A stretch of DNA of 64,000 nt from Sphagnum magellanicum (lineage: Eukaryota > Streptophyta > Sphagnopsida > Sphagnales > Sphagnaceae): the NCBI GenBank assembly GCA_021904315.1, contig CM038912.1:4489061-4553060 (forward strand), given 5' to 3'. Below, piece by piece: positions 1 to 12,333 of this stretch. Both the position numbers and the translations under genes were made by a program. The notes beneath the pieces were generated by a model. The model saw only the letters and a list, made by a program, of their open reading frames with translations. It did no database searches and had not been told where the DNA came from. Positions within the stretch are counted from its first letter, which is position 1. Every line of letters begins with the position of its first letter.

Positions 1-867
1 GCATCGGCATAGTCTTCTGCTTGCCGATGAAGAAGCAGGCAATGTCCAAGAACATGAGCTGGCTCGCTCTCGTAGAAAGACCGTCGTAACTGATCTTGAG
101 CTTGTCCAGAATGTCCTTCTCTTCATGCAATGTCTTGATTGTTTGCTCCCAACAATCTAAGTCGTGCTCGTTTCTTTTGTCGAACAAAAAGCTTCCAATC
201 ACTTCCAACGCCAGTGGGTGGCCAGCACAAGCGTCCGCGACGCGCTGTGCAACATCATGAAAGCCGTCAGTAACGTTGCTGCTGTCGAACGCATGGCTGT
301 TGAAGACTTGTCTGGCGTCGGGGTTGTTTAACGCTGCCACTTCATGGCTCGCATATTTGCACTCTGCTTTCTCCATGATGTTGGCCACAAGGTTCCGATC
401 ACGCGACGTGATGAGGACTCGGCTACCCCGAGCAAGTTTGTTGATTTCAGGAATGAGTTGTTCAAATTGAGGCTTCTTATCTATGTCGTCGATAACAACC
501 AACACTTTTCGGCCGATGAAGAGATCAAACCAGTGGTTGAAATCCTCCCTATTTTTGACATCCTCTTGAAGCAAATCACGAACCAACTGCTTTTGCAAAT
601 CCAGAACTGGACTCTCTCGTACATTCTTCAGAAAGCTCTGTTTCTCAAACTTGCTAGTATCAATCTTTGCGAAGTGGTTGAATACCTTCGCGGCAAGCGT
701 GGTTTTCCCAATCCCACCCATGCCCACCACACTCAGAACTCCAACATCGTCCCCCATCTAGCTTAGTGTTTCAATCACGGACCTGGATGACTGGTCTAAT
801 CCCACTGCATATTTCGCAATTGGCGGCGGCTGGGGGGTGGGAGGTAACTCTTTCTGAACTACTTCTA
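1..867 (-). pseudogene. NB-ARC exon of a TIR-class NLR, copy A, partial
   Basis: This is an NB-ARC (nucleotide-binding switch) exon of a plant NLR, running off the left edge of the window. Read on the minus strand it shows the pre-P-loop motif AVGLDQSS, the P-loop GMGGIGKTT, the kinase-2 motif VVIDDID, GSRVLITSRD (RNBS-B), GHPLAL (GLPL) and LDIACFF (RNBS-D). An Asp at the end of kinase 2 and an FLKNVRE-like RNBS-A are typical of the TIR class. The exon probably begins at 867, after the acceptor ACAG. One in-frame TAG (758-760) lies between AVGLD and the P-loop, so the protein would be cut before the nucleotide-binding site. From 1 to 737 it is almost identical by eye to 35,654-36,390, but this copy keeps about 120 bp of 5' exon that the other lost. 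I call it a pseudogene because of the TAG; sequencing error or readthrough cannot be excluded. Confidence 0.75.
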
Positions 868-2935
868 CTGTTTCATATTAATTAGTTGGGGGTGCCTCAC
901 AAGCCCAACTTTCTTTTTTGCAATGAGCCAAAACTGTTTGTCACCATTTTTGGTCTGGGCTAATACCCCTATTAAATAAACTAGGGGTACTTATTAGAGT
1001 ACTAATATACAGAGGGTGCTGAATAGGCGTGTGTAGGTGTGAAGAAAAAATGTTAGGGGCCAACAAAATTAATGCATTTTTTGGTCTGGATTTTTTTCTT
1101 AGCTATATTGACTGAACTAATATCTCAATGTGTAATAAGATTTGTTACTGTTGTGAGAATTTTCAAGGATGAATGGAAATGTTGAAAAGGGATCATTATT
1201 TTCAATGTTCAGCAGAATACTGTTGTGTGCAGGCCTGAATTGTTTTTTCCTCACCAACAGGATTGCTAGATATGGTAGTTTGGATTTGTCTTTTTAGTTT
1301 CCTTGAGTCAACTAACAGTCAATGTTCATCACATTACTTTGTTTCTCTTTGTATTTGGAGTTCTCTTGTGAGGCAGAATATTTGCCTGACACCTTAAGCA
1401 GTGGAAGAATTCAATTGTCTAGGACATTGGGGTTATTGTTCCTTCCATTTGCAAAAGCGTCAAGACCTTTCCATATTGAAGTTTGCATGTACATTGTGTT
1501 GAGGAACGCTTTTTCCCCTGTCCTTCACCAGCCTTTTTTTTCTTTTTAATTTTTTGGTGTAATTTTGATGTTGAAAAGTTTCATGCTACCACCCTACCCT
1601 AGTTTAGAGCAGGTTTTTTCTGCTGAAATTGCTATGTGTTATATTTTACAGCCACTTGTTTCATCAATGACTATGAGATATGTCACCAGGAATAGCAATC
1701 ACATAAATCCATTGGATGCCACTTTTTGAGGAGCATCGCCAATGGGTTGTTTCCTTTCACTCTCAATAATGCACCATTCTTAATGACAATTCTCTCAGCA
1801 TGACCTCTCTCTGTCACCACTCCCTTCACTCAGCTTGATGGTAACATAGCCACCATTTTCCCTTGTGTTCATGGTAGATTTGCAGTAAAAAAATTCTGCC
1901 AAGGATTCATTTCAATTTTAGTTCTCCTCAGCAATTTATGTGAAAGGTTGCCAAATCTTAAGGACTAACATCCAATGTGCAACATTCTTGTAAGCTGTTA
2001 GCCTTAGTGATCTTAAATTGACTTTGTCGAATCTTCAATCAATGGGAGAATCTGATCGTTAAAACTTGAATCCAAACCTGTATGCAACAATACTACAATG
2101 ATGACTTACTCCAAATAAGGTTCGGGTAAATTCTCAACTTGTGTATTTGTTGAACAATTTCAAAAGTTTCTTGTTGTTTATGTGGCGTTGTCTTGTTTCA
2201 AGATTTGTTTTGTGATGTGCATTGATTCAATGGGTCTTTAAAGTTTTCAACTCCATCAATTTTCACATTGGATCCTTTCTCATCGGACTTTGAATTTTGA
2301 TTCTTAGAAAAATGTTGATGATCATTTTCATTTTGTCAAACATATTTTGCAATTTTGAGAGCTTTAGTATGTGTGAGGGAGACCACCATGCCTTTGATGA
2401 AACTATTGATAAGTTTTAGGGGGTGAAAGCACAATCAATTAGATAAAAAGTAGTTAATAAATCGTAAAAATTGGTTTTCTTGAAAAACACAAGCAAAAGT
2501 ACATTTTTTAAAAAATATTTTCAAAAGGCACCCATATGTTTGTATAGGGTACTTATATTGCTTTTGATATGCAATGTTGAATGTCAAAAAAGTGAAATTG
2601 ATGGACTACTATGTGCAAACATGTTCAAATGTCAAAAATTAAAAAGTTTGAAATAAGTAGGCTATAAATTATAAAAGTGGGATTATGAACATTTGCTAGT
2701 ATGTGATGTATGTGATGTATGTTATACAAGTCAAAACTTTGTGGTTAATGTGCATGTTTTCGAGTAAAGAATTTTTAAATGTTAGAATTAAATGTAGTTT
2801 CAAAAATATTTCTCACCTAGACTTTTTTAATTGAAATGAGATGAAAATTTTTTTTCCCATTGTGTTGATGCATAGCACGATGGCACATTGTTTTCCCCCA
2901 CCCCAAAGATGTATTTTTCTTAATGAAGTGAATAG
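868..2935. other. Non-coding part of duplication copy A
   Basis: This spacer lies between the NB-ARC exon and the minisatellite. The part next to the exon would be intron of the NLR on the minus strand. The short ORFs here are not conserved as frames in the second copy. I see no convincing gene, promoter or RNA gene. Confidence 0.5.
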
Positions 2936-4295
2936 CCAAGGTTGTTGTCTACTAATTGAGGAGGCAATAACACATCAAGACTCAAAAAACTACCATCTAC
3001 TATCCAAGGAAGTAGCAATAACACAAGAATCAATGGACTATCATTTGCTGTCCAAAGATGTAATAACACCACGAGAATCAGTAGACTACCGTTTGTTGTC
3101 CAAGGAAATAGTAGCATCACAAGAATCAACAAATTATCATTTGCCATTAAAAGAAAAAACAACACCACAAGAATCAACAAACTATCCAACAAGGTAGCAG
3201 CACCACACGAATCAACAGACTACTATTTAATGTCCAAGGAAATAACAACACCATAAAAATCAATAGACTATCGTCTACTGTCCAAGGAGGTAGTAGCAAA
3301 ATAATGTAGATCAGACTACCATTTGCTCTTCAAAAAGGTCGCAGCAATACAAGAATCAACGTACTATCATCTATTGTCCAAGGAAGTAATAACACCACAA
3401 CATGGATCAAACTATCATTTATTGTCCGAAGAAATAGTAGCATATCAAGACTCAATAAATTATTATCTATTGTCTAAGGAAGAAACAACACATCAAGATT
3501 CAACAGACTACCGTCTCCTATCCAAAAATGTAGCAACACATCAAGATTCAACAAATTACCATTTGTTGTCCAAGGAGGCAATAACACATCAAGATTTAAT
3601 AGACTACCGTCTCTTGTCCAAGGAGGCAACAACACATTAAGATTTAACAAACTATTGTCTAGTATCTAAGGAGACAACAACACATCAAAACTCAATAAAC
3701 TATTATTTCATATCCAAGGAGGCAATAACACATCAAGAATTAACAAACTACCATTTGTTGTCCAAGGAGGCAACAACACATCAAGATTCAACATACTACT
3801 GTCTAATGTCTAAGGAGGTAACAACACATCAAGATTCAACATACTACTGTCTAATGTCTAAGGAGGTAACAACACATCAAGATTCAACAAACTACTGTCT
3901 ATTGTCCAAGGAGGCAACAATAAATCAAGACTCAACATAATTTATTTATTTTTCCAAGGAAGTAACAACACATGAAGACTCAACATACTACTATTTATTG
4001 TCCGAGGTAACAACACATGAAGACTCAACACATTATCATCTATTGTCTTAACAAGCAACCACACATCAAAACTCAACAAACTACCATTTACTGTCCAAGG
4101 AGATAACAACACCATAAGAAGCATCACACTATTGTTTGCTATCCAAGGAGGCAATAACGCATCAAAACTCAATAAACTACCATTTGTTGTCTAGGGAGGT
4201 AACAATACATCAAGACTCAACATATTATCATATGTTGTCCAAAGAGGCAACAACACATCAAGACTCAATAGACTATCATCTATTGTCCAAGGAGA
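2936..4295 (+). repeat. 48-bp minisatellite able to encode a 16-residue repeat (copy A)
   Basis: About 28 degenerate units of 48 bp lie in tandem. The period is exact at 3,776-3,920, where successive units begin ACAACACATCAAGATTCAAC. Because 48 is a multiple of three, the frame is kept, and the plus strand reads as repeats like YHLLSKEVTTHQDSTN; another plus frame and the minus strand are also partly open. Stops and indels break every frame, so no intact protein is present. It could be a decayed repeat protein, a retroelement gag region, or a minisatellite whose coding look is accidental. A Gly/Lys/His-rich stretch follows at about 4,285-4,420. Confidence 0.8.
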
Positions 4296-4880
4296 AAAAG
4301 GGGGTGGAAAGGACCATGGAGGTGGAAGTTCATTTCATAAAGGAAGGAACAATAACAACTTCTACAAAATCATGTTTCAGGATTACCAAGGGGCAAGAAC
4401 AAAGAATCACAACTTGGTAGTCCTTGGTTAAACAAGCAAACTAGATGATGATAACTACCATCATAAGGTAGCCATAGTTGGTAATTAATATGGTTGGACA
4501 ATCAGATGTAAAAACTTGGCCAAAACAAAACAATGAATGGGACCGATTTTGGAAAGAGGTGCATGAGGTTACCTTCACCCAAAAATAGGTAATGATTTTT
4601 ACTTATTTGTCACCTTTGCTTTGGTTGGGGAGAGGGTTATAACACATCTATCTCCTCAATGACCTTCAATGATGAAGAATGGGTGGATGGTAGTCTGCCA
4701 ATACGACCTTAGTAGGAAACAACACAAGGTAACCAACTGCTTAGATTCTAAAGGAAATTAGTCCTATTGTCACACTTGGGATTTGTAAGCCAAGGATTTC
4801 AAGGACGAAATCCAAAATGGAGGGGAGGGTAATGTTAATGGTAGAAAATTGCCTTATGTTGGACACCATGGATGTTAGGG

Positions 4881-5790
4881 GGTGTTTGCACACTAAGGAG
4901 TCCACTTTTGGAAGTCATGAAGCGATTCTTGCACATTGGTTGTTAAACTATAAATAATATGTGTTATTAAATGGATATAAATTTTTAAATGGGACTCACC
5001 TACTTAATTTATACTATTTACTTAAACACATACAATTGAGAAGATGTTATCATTTAAGTAAGTAATGGACTTTTGAAATTGGTTAATACACCTAGTCATA
5101 GTCCATAAAAACCATTTATTGACTCGCATTGGGTAATCTATTTGTGGGAATTGTGATTTTTTCCCCCCAATATTATAGATGGGTTGTTTCAATCCTAAAA
5201 TGAAAAGAGTCATTAAGAAATTATTGATTTTATTTTAGTAAAATTATGGAAAAGTGTGGAAAATTTGTAAAGTCCTTAGTGCATTAGAAACAATGATGTA
5301 GGAGATGTTGTTTCACAAAAACAATCCATAAGCAATACATTATAACTTCTAGTCATCAAATGTGTGAAAAAATATATTTCACTCACATGGGAATTACCAC
5401 AAGGTGACATCATGCATACATGTGTCATAATATGCACTAGTAAAAATCAACGAAAATGTAACCATTCCATTTACGACTACATGCAACTTATAGTTGTTTG
5501 CGACTAGATTTGGGAATATTTGTTACTACAAGACCAACTTTCAACTATTTTGGTCATTTTCACAACTATGATGCAACTATTAGAAAATTTCATCCTATTG
5601 GTTGCATCAATTTTACATTTATTTTCATCCATTAATAGGTGAATATGTCCCATTAATTGCAATAGTCACCAAATTAGTTGCATCCTAAAGGTATTCTACA
5701 ATGACATAAGGGTGTATTTTAATGTATGTACTAAAATTATATATATATAATATGCATACATATGTATATTGTTCATATAATGAATCTCAA
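4881..5790. other. AT-rich intergenic spacer
   Basis: No gene is visible. At 5,434 a CACTAGTAAAAA start is followed by short repeats of GCAACT and GTTGCAT type, which recalls the end of a CACTA transposon, but no matching end was found in the window. Confidence 0.4.
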
Positions 5791-5799
5791 AATTAATAT

Positions 5800-6780
5800 T
5801 TGAACTTTGAATTTTTTTAATTCAAATTTGAAAATTGATATATTTCAATTATGAAAACTATTATTTTATTTTTTTTAAAAATATATTTGAATTTGAAATT
5901 TTTGATTTGAATATGATATTTTCAATTTTAATTCAAAAAGACTGATTTGATCTAAAAATTGATTTTGAATTCTAATTTAATATTTTCGAATCCAAAAATA
6001 AGTATTTCCATTCAGAAAATTATTAAATGATCATAAAATGAACATTTTAATTTTTAATATTTTTATGTGAATATGAAATTTTATATTCCAGCTCTGAAAA
6101 TTTTTCATTTAAATTTTAAATAACCATTTGATTCGAACCTGAAATTTAGATTCCAAATTATTATTTTGGATTCTCAAAATTAATGCTTCAAGTCTAAAAA
6201 TTAATAATTGAGTCTAAAAATGGACATTTCAATTTTGAATATTGTTATTTGAATGTGAAAATTAACATTTCAATTCTGAAAATTGTTATTTAAATTCAAA
6301 AAACTTATTTGACCTTAAAACTGATATTTGAATTATAAATTATTATTTTCGAATCTAAAAATTATTATTTCAATTTTAAAAACTTTATTGAGTCTAAAAA
6401 TCAGCAACTTGATTTTAAATATTTTTACTTGAACTTTAAATTTGATATTTGAATTCTGAAGTTTAAAATTTAAATTTTAAGAAATTATTTGACTTGAAAG
6501 TTGAAATTTGAATTCCAAAGTATTATTTTGGATGCTCAAAATTAATATTTCAATTCAGAAAACTATTAATTGAATCTTAAAATGGAAAATTTAATTTTGA
6601 ATATTATTATTTGAATCTGAAAATTAACATTTCAATTCTGAAATTTTTTATTTAACTTCAAAAAACTTATTTGATCTAAAAATTGATATTTGAATTCTGA
6701 ATTACTATTTTGGAATCTTAAATTTATATTTTAATTCAAAAAATTATTGATTGAGTTTCAAGGTATTAGTGTTATCCATA
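5800..6780. repeat. Tandem repeat of about 181 bp, five or more degenerate units
   Basis: Equivalent landmarks recur at near-constant spacing. ATTTGATCTAAAAATTGAT-like words start near 5,945, 6,125, 6,303, 6,485 and 6,664, and GAATATTNTTATTTGAAT-like words near 6,055, 6,236, 6,417 and 6,599. The unit is over 80% A+T and has an internal rhythm of TTTGAATT and AAAATT words. The period is about the length of one nucleosome repeat, as in many plant satellites, but the copy number is small. Confidence 0.75.
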
Positions 6781-9200
6781 ATAAATCACTTTTATAAATA
6801 ATTATAAATGATTATGTTTATTAAATCTAAGTGACACTAAGTAATTATTGTGATAACATAGATTTGTATATTATATAATTTATATTCTTATATTAGAATT
6901 AATTAATTAAGAAGGAAAAAGGAAATTTTATGTAGTGTTTTTTTTGGGAATAAAACAAGAATAACAACATAATTTAGGGGAGGACCTCCATGTGGATATG
7001 TAGATCCAACTTTTTTGACCTTTTGACTTTTGATTTTTATTGTTTGAAGAAAGAAAAAGAAAAAAGAAATAAACATATATGTCTTTGGGATGATTATCTA
7101 AAGCTTGTTAGGGTTTTTAAGTTGTTAGAATAGCTAAATATACCTATAAATGTAAGGTTTTATTTTGCTCAAAGAAGCAATGAGGGAAAAAATATGTTTT
7201 TTGGGTAGTGGTAAATTTCAAATTAGGCTTTTTATTTTCAGCACTTTATGGAAGGGCTAAAATTATTATAATATTTTGAGGTTTTTTGGTTGAAGTAAAG
7301 TTATGGGGAAGGAAATTATGGGCATACAACTTCATTAAGACCATAATGGATGTGTTGGGTTCTATTCATATAGTTTTATTAGTCACGTGCATCATTTGGA
7401 AGAGAAGAATTTTGTAGAATATCAACAAATTGACAAGCTAAAATGAAATAATTAGATTTTTTCATTGTTGTTGAGCACAAACTATAACCAATAGTAAAAA
7501 GGATCCATGGTGATAGCCTCTTGGCTATCAATCTTAAGGGATTAGAAAAAAGGGAACCTTATATGTTAAGTAAATGTCACATCTCACTTAAGGTGTGCCC
7601 TAAATGTATGCTTTTAAACAATTCTTAATCACATAAACTTTGGTGGATGATACATCTACATATAATTGAGTATTGAATTTGTTTAAGCCTCAATTATGAT
7701 AATCATTAATTGTAAATATTTGTTCAATCCACATTACCTTCTTGATTGCAATCATTCTTCTTGACTTAAACCTCAATGATTTGAAGTGTGTCACATGAAT
7801 GATTATATTACATTATTGTTGGGTGTTTGAGTTGATGCATTTAGAGCATGTGAGGACAACGATTTTGACATCAGTTGTTCAATCAAACATGATTCATAAT
7901 TACAAGGCAAAAAACTTTTTTTTTTTTAACACTTGTATGAATGATGAATGACCAAGCAAAGAAAAGATGGTAATGAGTAGGATTGAACATGAATATTATC
8001 TAAAGGATATTTTGCATGATTATCCTACCAAAATTTTCCATGCTTAGTTGATTGATTTGGCATGCAAGTTATAAACAAAAGCAAAATAAAAGGTTGGCAA
8101 CTTCATGAGAGAATAAACCAATAAAAATTTGCCAAATGTTTTTAGTGAAATGGTTGAATTTAAATAACAACTAGATATACAACTTCTAATAAACTTTGAA
8201 TTCTTTGCAAGAATATTTGGAACTTAGTAATTAGGTTGAACATGTGGTTGTATAACTTTGATTGTTTTAAAGAGATCTAACAACTTAACATTAGTGAAAA
8301 TAACTCAATCTTGAAATATTGAATATCATAAAGTGGTTCAAATATTGGTTCTACCTCGTATAATTTGTAGATTTAAAAATTTAGTGTATAGTTCCTTCCA
8401 ATTTATTTTGTTATTTATTAGGTTTGACATTGTTAATGGATATTAGAAGAATTTGAGTAATGTTTAAAGCATATACAAGAGCTTAAGCTTTGTTGCAAAC
8501 TCTTTTAGTTGTTTGTATTGATCCCATGTCATGGTAGGTTGCACACTTGCACTTGTCATAATGGTTTTATAAAATATATGAGGAATAAAAAAATGCAATT
8601 ACATGTCTTCACAATTTTGTGCAAAAAGATTTGGATGAAAATTTTAATTCTAAATGATCTTGGGGCTTGCCAATCAATTACTAAAAGAGTTTAATAAATT
8701 TTTATGATTTGGGAAAGAAAATCACATTGTAAAGGAATTAGTTGTAAAACTTTTGGTGATGCAAACATTTCTACATGTTTTGAGTGCACATGTAATTTCA
8801 CTTTGCAACTTTTTCAAAACAACAATCAAGCTTGTTGTTTAATATAAGGATTTGAGCTACAATATTAACTTTTTTTTTGTACTTCAATCCAATTATGAGC
8901 TTTGATTATGCTCCTAACTTATAAAATTGTGTTATACACTAAATATAATCATCAAGTTTCATGTATTTTGAATCTACTAGGGTATTCACATTAAAGTCTA
9001 AAGAACAAACCCTTTTAGTGTTTAAAATATATTATCTTAAAAGCATTATATGACAAATGAATGTCAAAATTTGTTTAAATTTATAAAAACGTTTTTTTTG
9101 TCATTATGTGCAATTTATGCAACATAAAAGGTTTGAACAACCTTTGATTTATTTGCAAGATGATATGGGTCCCAATCATCATAAATAAAATTGTCAGCCT
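6781..9200. other. AT-rich intergenic spacer
   Basis: No gene, RNA or clear mobile element is visible. The longest open frame is a 61-codon plus-strand frame at 8,509-8,694 with no recognisable motif. Confidence 0.4.
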
Positions 9201-9205
9201 TAAAG

Positions 9206-9942
9206 TGATGCACCCCCAAACTCCTTGATAAATTCAAGAATGAGTCCAAAGCTGAAAACAATGCAAGGATAAAGGGTTGGAATATGCTCTTTGGCTCGCA
9301 ACATTTTGGGGGTAGAAGGGCGTGCTAGAGCTTTGGGATGGGGATTAGGATGAATGACAAGCAGGTCAATTAATCACATGGACCTGCACAAACCAAACAA
9401 CAAGTTGGTTAGTGTGTAATTGAAGCACTTTTGGTGCACGAACAAGCCACGAGCAAACACCGACTCCAAAGACCCACCATGACTTAGATTTGGGGGAAGC
9501 CATCACTTTCCCCTTATAATATTCTTTGTGCCTAGCCACAGGGCTTGCATCCAAATGTCATTTCATCCCAAGATTCTCAAGTTGGGAGTCCCGAAATTCT
9601 CAAAATTGGGACTTTTGCAAATTTGGAGGCCCATAACTTCTTTTGTAAACCTTTGATTGAGGTGAGGTCCAAAGAAAAATTGTAGCCTTCATCTAGAGCT
9701 TTCCAATGATATGTGGCATGCCACCTGGACATAAGTAAATCAGGGCGATTCCTGACTTTTAGTGGTCAAAAGTCAAATTGGCAATTTGACTCCCAACCTT
9801 TCTTTTGGCCATAACTTATGTTTTAAGTACCTCAAATGGGTCATGTGAGCCCATTTTAGATAGTTACGTTCTAAGAACTTTCCTATTGCAACCCTAGCCT
9901 TGGGCTCGTAACCAAAGCAAAGGTTTGTGAAGGTGCAAGACA
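9206..9942 (-). repeat. 3' LTR of the chromovirus
   Basis: It starts TGATGCACC and ends GCAAGACA on the plus strand, giving TG...CA borders. The adjacent inner minus-strand sequence, about TTGTAGTGGGGGAGCG, looks like a polypurine tract. It aligns with 15,220 onward over the sections carrying ACCAAACAACAAGTTGGTTA. It is shorter (737 bp) than its partner, which has gained internal duplications. Confidence 0.75.
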
Positions 9943-10690
9943 CGCTCCCCCACTACAAGAAAAGGTCAATGTCCTCATTGACACTTATAAATTATTTTCT
10001 CAATGCAATTGCTTTCGTTTGGATCCTTGGCCATCCATTGCCGACTTCTGCGGCAAGACCTTGCCTCAAGCTAACGTAAGCATCCCAAGTTTCCAATACT
10101 TTCTTAGTAAGTCGAAGGGGGTTTCATAAGAACCCCTTAACCTCTGCTTCATCAAAAGACTTAAATTAACCTAATTGATGAAACCCTCATTGGGAGGCAA
10201 TTATCCAACCTTCCCTTCATGAGGAACTCGAACCAAGTCTAATCTTGACCTAAGTTACTTGATATGATTCTTTTCCCAACCTTGCGCCTTGATCACAACA
10301 ATCAAGCCTAACTAAAGGTATGCCTATCAAGGCACGAGAAGCAACGTTTAAGCTTTGCAAAAACCTAAGTCCCAAGCTACGCAATTATAGTATACAAACA
10401 AAGTCATGAGTTCCCGCATTGGCTGCCACTATTAACCAACCTTTTGGGATGCACTTTAAACATGTGCACGTCCCCGGAAGCTCACCTTACTTGCCTCTTC
10501 TTTTGGGGCCAAGGTTTCTTTTAGCCCTAATGTGGGAATCCAATTTTAATTTAGGCTTACATAAGAAAGTTCCATTTGTCCATGCCACTTGACAAATCTT
10601 TCAGTCATACTCATTATGTTCATGATATATAAAAAAATCTTTAGCCTTTATTTCACTTGTAACTTGATGGGGTACATTTGTGTAATTCCC
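9943..10690 (-). other. Internal non-coding region of the chromovirus before the 3' LTR
   Basis: About 750 bp lies between the end of pol and the polypurine tract. The words around 9,951-9,990 and 10,693-10,725 (CCCACTA.AAGAAA followed by GTCCTCAT) are alike, so the segment appears bounded by a short direct repeat. No ORF with recognisable motifs is present. Confidence 0.4.
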
Positions 10691-10780
10691 TGCCCCACTA
10701 AAAGAAAGGTGATGTCCTCATCACATTTTATGTTTCTTTTCCCTCTTTGTCAATCTATTGTGAAATTCTTCTATGGCTTC

Positions 10781-11002
10781 TTAGGCATGTTCCATATTTG
10801 ATTCATTCACCCAAGATGCCTCTATTAGATGGTATCCTTTCCACTTAACCAAGTACTCCCGCTCTTGCCCCCTTAATTGCCTTGACTTGAACACAACCTC
10901 CATTTCAAATTTTGGTTCATTATGAATGAGGTCGGGTGGAGGCCTTGAACCGTGCTTTCGATTAGGCCTTGAAGCATCACGAGAAACCAGCTTCAAAAGC
11001 AA
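10781..11002 (-). pseudogene. Chromodomain at the C-terminus of the chromovirus pol
   Basis: The minus-strand translation contains EYLVKWKGY followed by ASWVNES, the core of a retroelement chromodomain (consensus YLVKWKGY...SWEP). In chromoviruses this domain follows integrase and is thought to direct insertion to particular chromatin. Its upstream fusion to integrase is broken by frameshifts, so it is a remnant. Confidence 0.8.
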
Positions 11003-11257
11003 AACACGAAATATGGGATGAACTTTAAGATTTTCCAGTAGTTCTAATTTGTAAGTGTCAAGAAATTATTTTTCCAACACTTTGAATGGACCTGCATATG
11101 GGCCCAAGAACTTGTGGCTTAGACCTTTTGGTAACTAGAAATTCTTGATGTTCAACCACACTTCATTTCCTTCTTCAAAATTCACCTCTCATCAGGACTT
11201 GTCCACAAAATCTTTGTACCGTTTATGCGTCTTTTCAAGATTGGCCTTAACCATCTC

Positions 11258-12207
11258 TCATAAGCACCGCTTCTTTTCATCAAGTTGTGTGACCATTGGC
11301 ACTTCCTCATTTGCATCGCTTGGGAATTGCACATGTGTAGCCCAAGTTGTAGGCACAATAGGTGACTTGCCTGTCACCATTTGAAAGGGGGTGGCCTCTG
11401 TTGTCGAATACTCTGAATTGTTGTAACAAAACTTGGCCAACTCCAAATGGTCCATTCAATCTTGTTGATTCGTCGCCATATAATTCCTTAGGAATTGTTG
11501 GATAACCAAGTTTGTCCATTCATTTTAGGTCAGAATGAGGTGCTCATCTTGAGTTCTGACCCCATGCGCTTCCACAAGGCTTGCCAAAACTTACTTGTGA
11601 ACTTTGGGTCTCAATTTGACACAATGTCCTTGGGGAGGCCATGATGTTTGAACACGTGCATGAAGAATAACCTTCCCATCTCTTAGGGCATGGCACTTTC
11701 TTTGGTCAAGATGAAATGTGTTATCTTGCTAAATTGATCTACCACCACCATGATCGCATCAAATCCCTTTGATGGTGGCAAACTCACCATGAAATTCATG
11801 GACACACTTTCCAATGACCCTTCAGGAATCAGTAATGGTCACAACAATCTTGTTTATTTCTTATTGAGTCTTCAATTTTGTTGGCAAGTTAAGAAAGTTT
11901 TCACATATTCCTTTGCATCGTCTTTCAAATTAAACCAATAGTAGGACTTCTTGAAAAATGTTGTGGTGCGCTTTGCACCACCATGGCCTACAAGTGGCCC
12001 ATCATGGTACTCCTTCAAGAGCACATCCCTAAGCTTCCCTTTCGGAACATAGAGTTGATTTTGTTTATACCACAATAGTTCATATCGCAAATGGAAATGT
12101 GACTTGATTCCTTTTGGAATGTTTTGTTTTATTTCCTTGGCCAACCAATCATGATGGCTCGTTAGTTGAATTTCTTTTTGAAGTTCGATTTCCCCCACGT
12201 ACACCAC
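11258..12207 (-). pseudogene. Integrase region of the chromovirus, broken
   Basis: At about 11,872-12,207 the minus strand encodes an H2C2 zinc-binding region: HDGPLVGHGGAKRT, then YYWFNLKDDAKEYV and a terminal CQQN. Further down, LELAKFCYNNSEYSTTEATPF (11,340-11,455) is the conserved end of the gypsy integrase core. The catalytic core between them is spread over several frames with stops. Confidence 0.8.
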
Positions 12208-12333
12208 CTTAAGTTGGTGTTTTCAACTTAGTGCATCGGGCACCATGTTTTCCTTCCCATGCTTATGTCGAATGTCCACATTGAACAAGGCTAATGTGTC
12301 TTGCCATTTCACTTGTTTTGATGACAATTTTGG

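Larger units (their letters stand above)
1..4880. repeat. Segmental duplication, copy A
   Basis: This block is repeated in the same orientation at 35,654-47,590. The colinear pieces are 1-737 with 35,654-36,390, 861-1,356 with 39,336-39,831, and 1,357-4,880 with 44,446-47,590. By eye, identity is about 99% in the NB-ARC part, about 96-98% from 861 to 1,560, and lower with indels in the minisatellite part. Copy A is compact; copy B is interrupted by about 2.9 kb and 4.6 kb of extra sequence. The block continues beyond the left edge of the window. Confidence 0.9.

Noticed and set aside
2920-3192. Leu/Val-rich minus-strand frame resembling a membrane protein
   Set aside because: It is the antisense of the 48-bp minisatellite; the hydrophobic pattern follows from the repeat, and the same occurs in copy B.
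2841-4420. CRISPR-like direct-repeat array
   Set aside because: Units abut without unique spacers, the repeats are degenerate, and the host is eukaryotic.
5434-5600. CACTA-like terminus (CACTAGTAAAAA with GCAACT subterminal words)
   Set aside because: No matching inverted end and no target duplication in the window, so an element cannot be defined.
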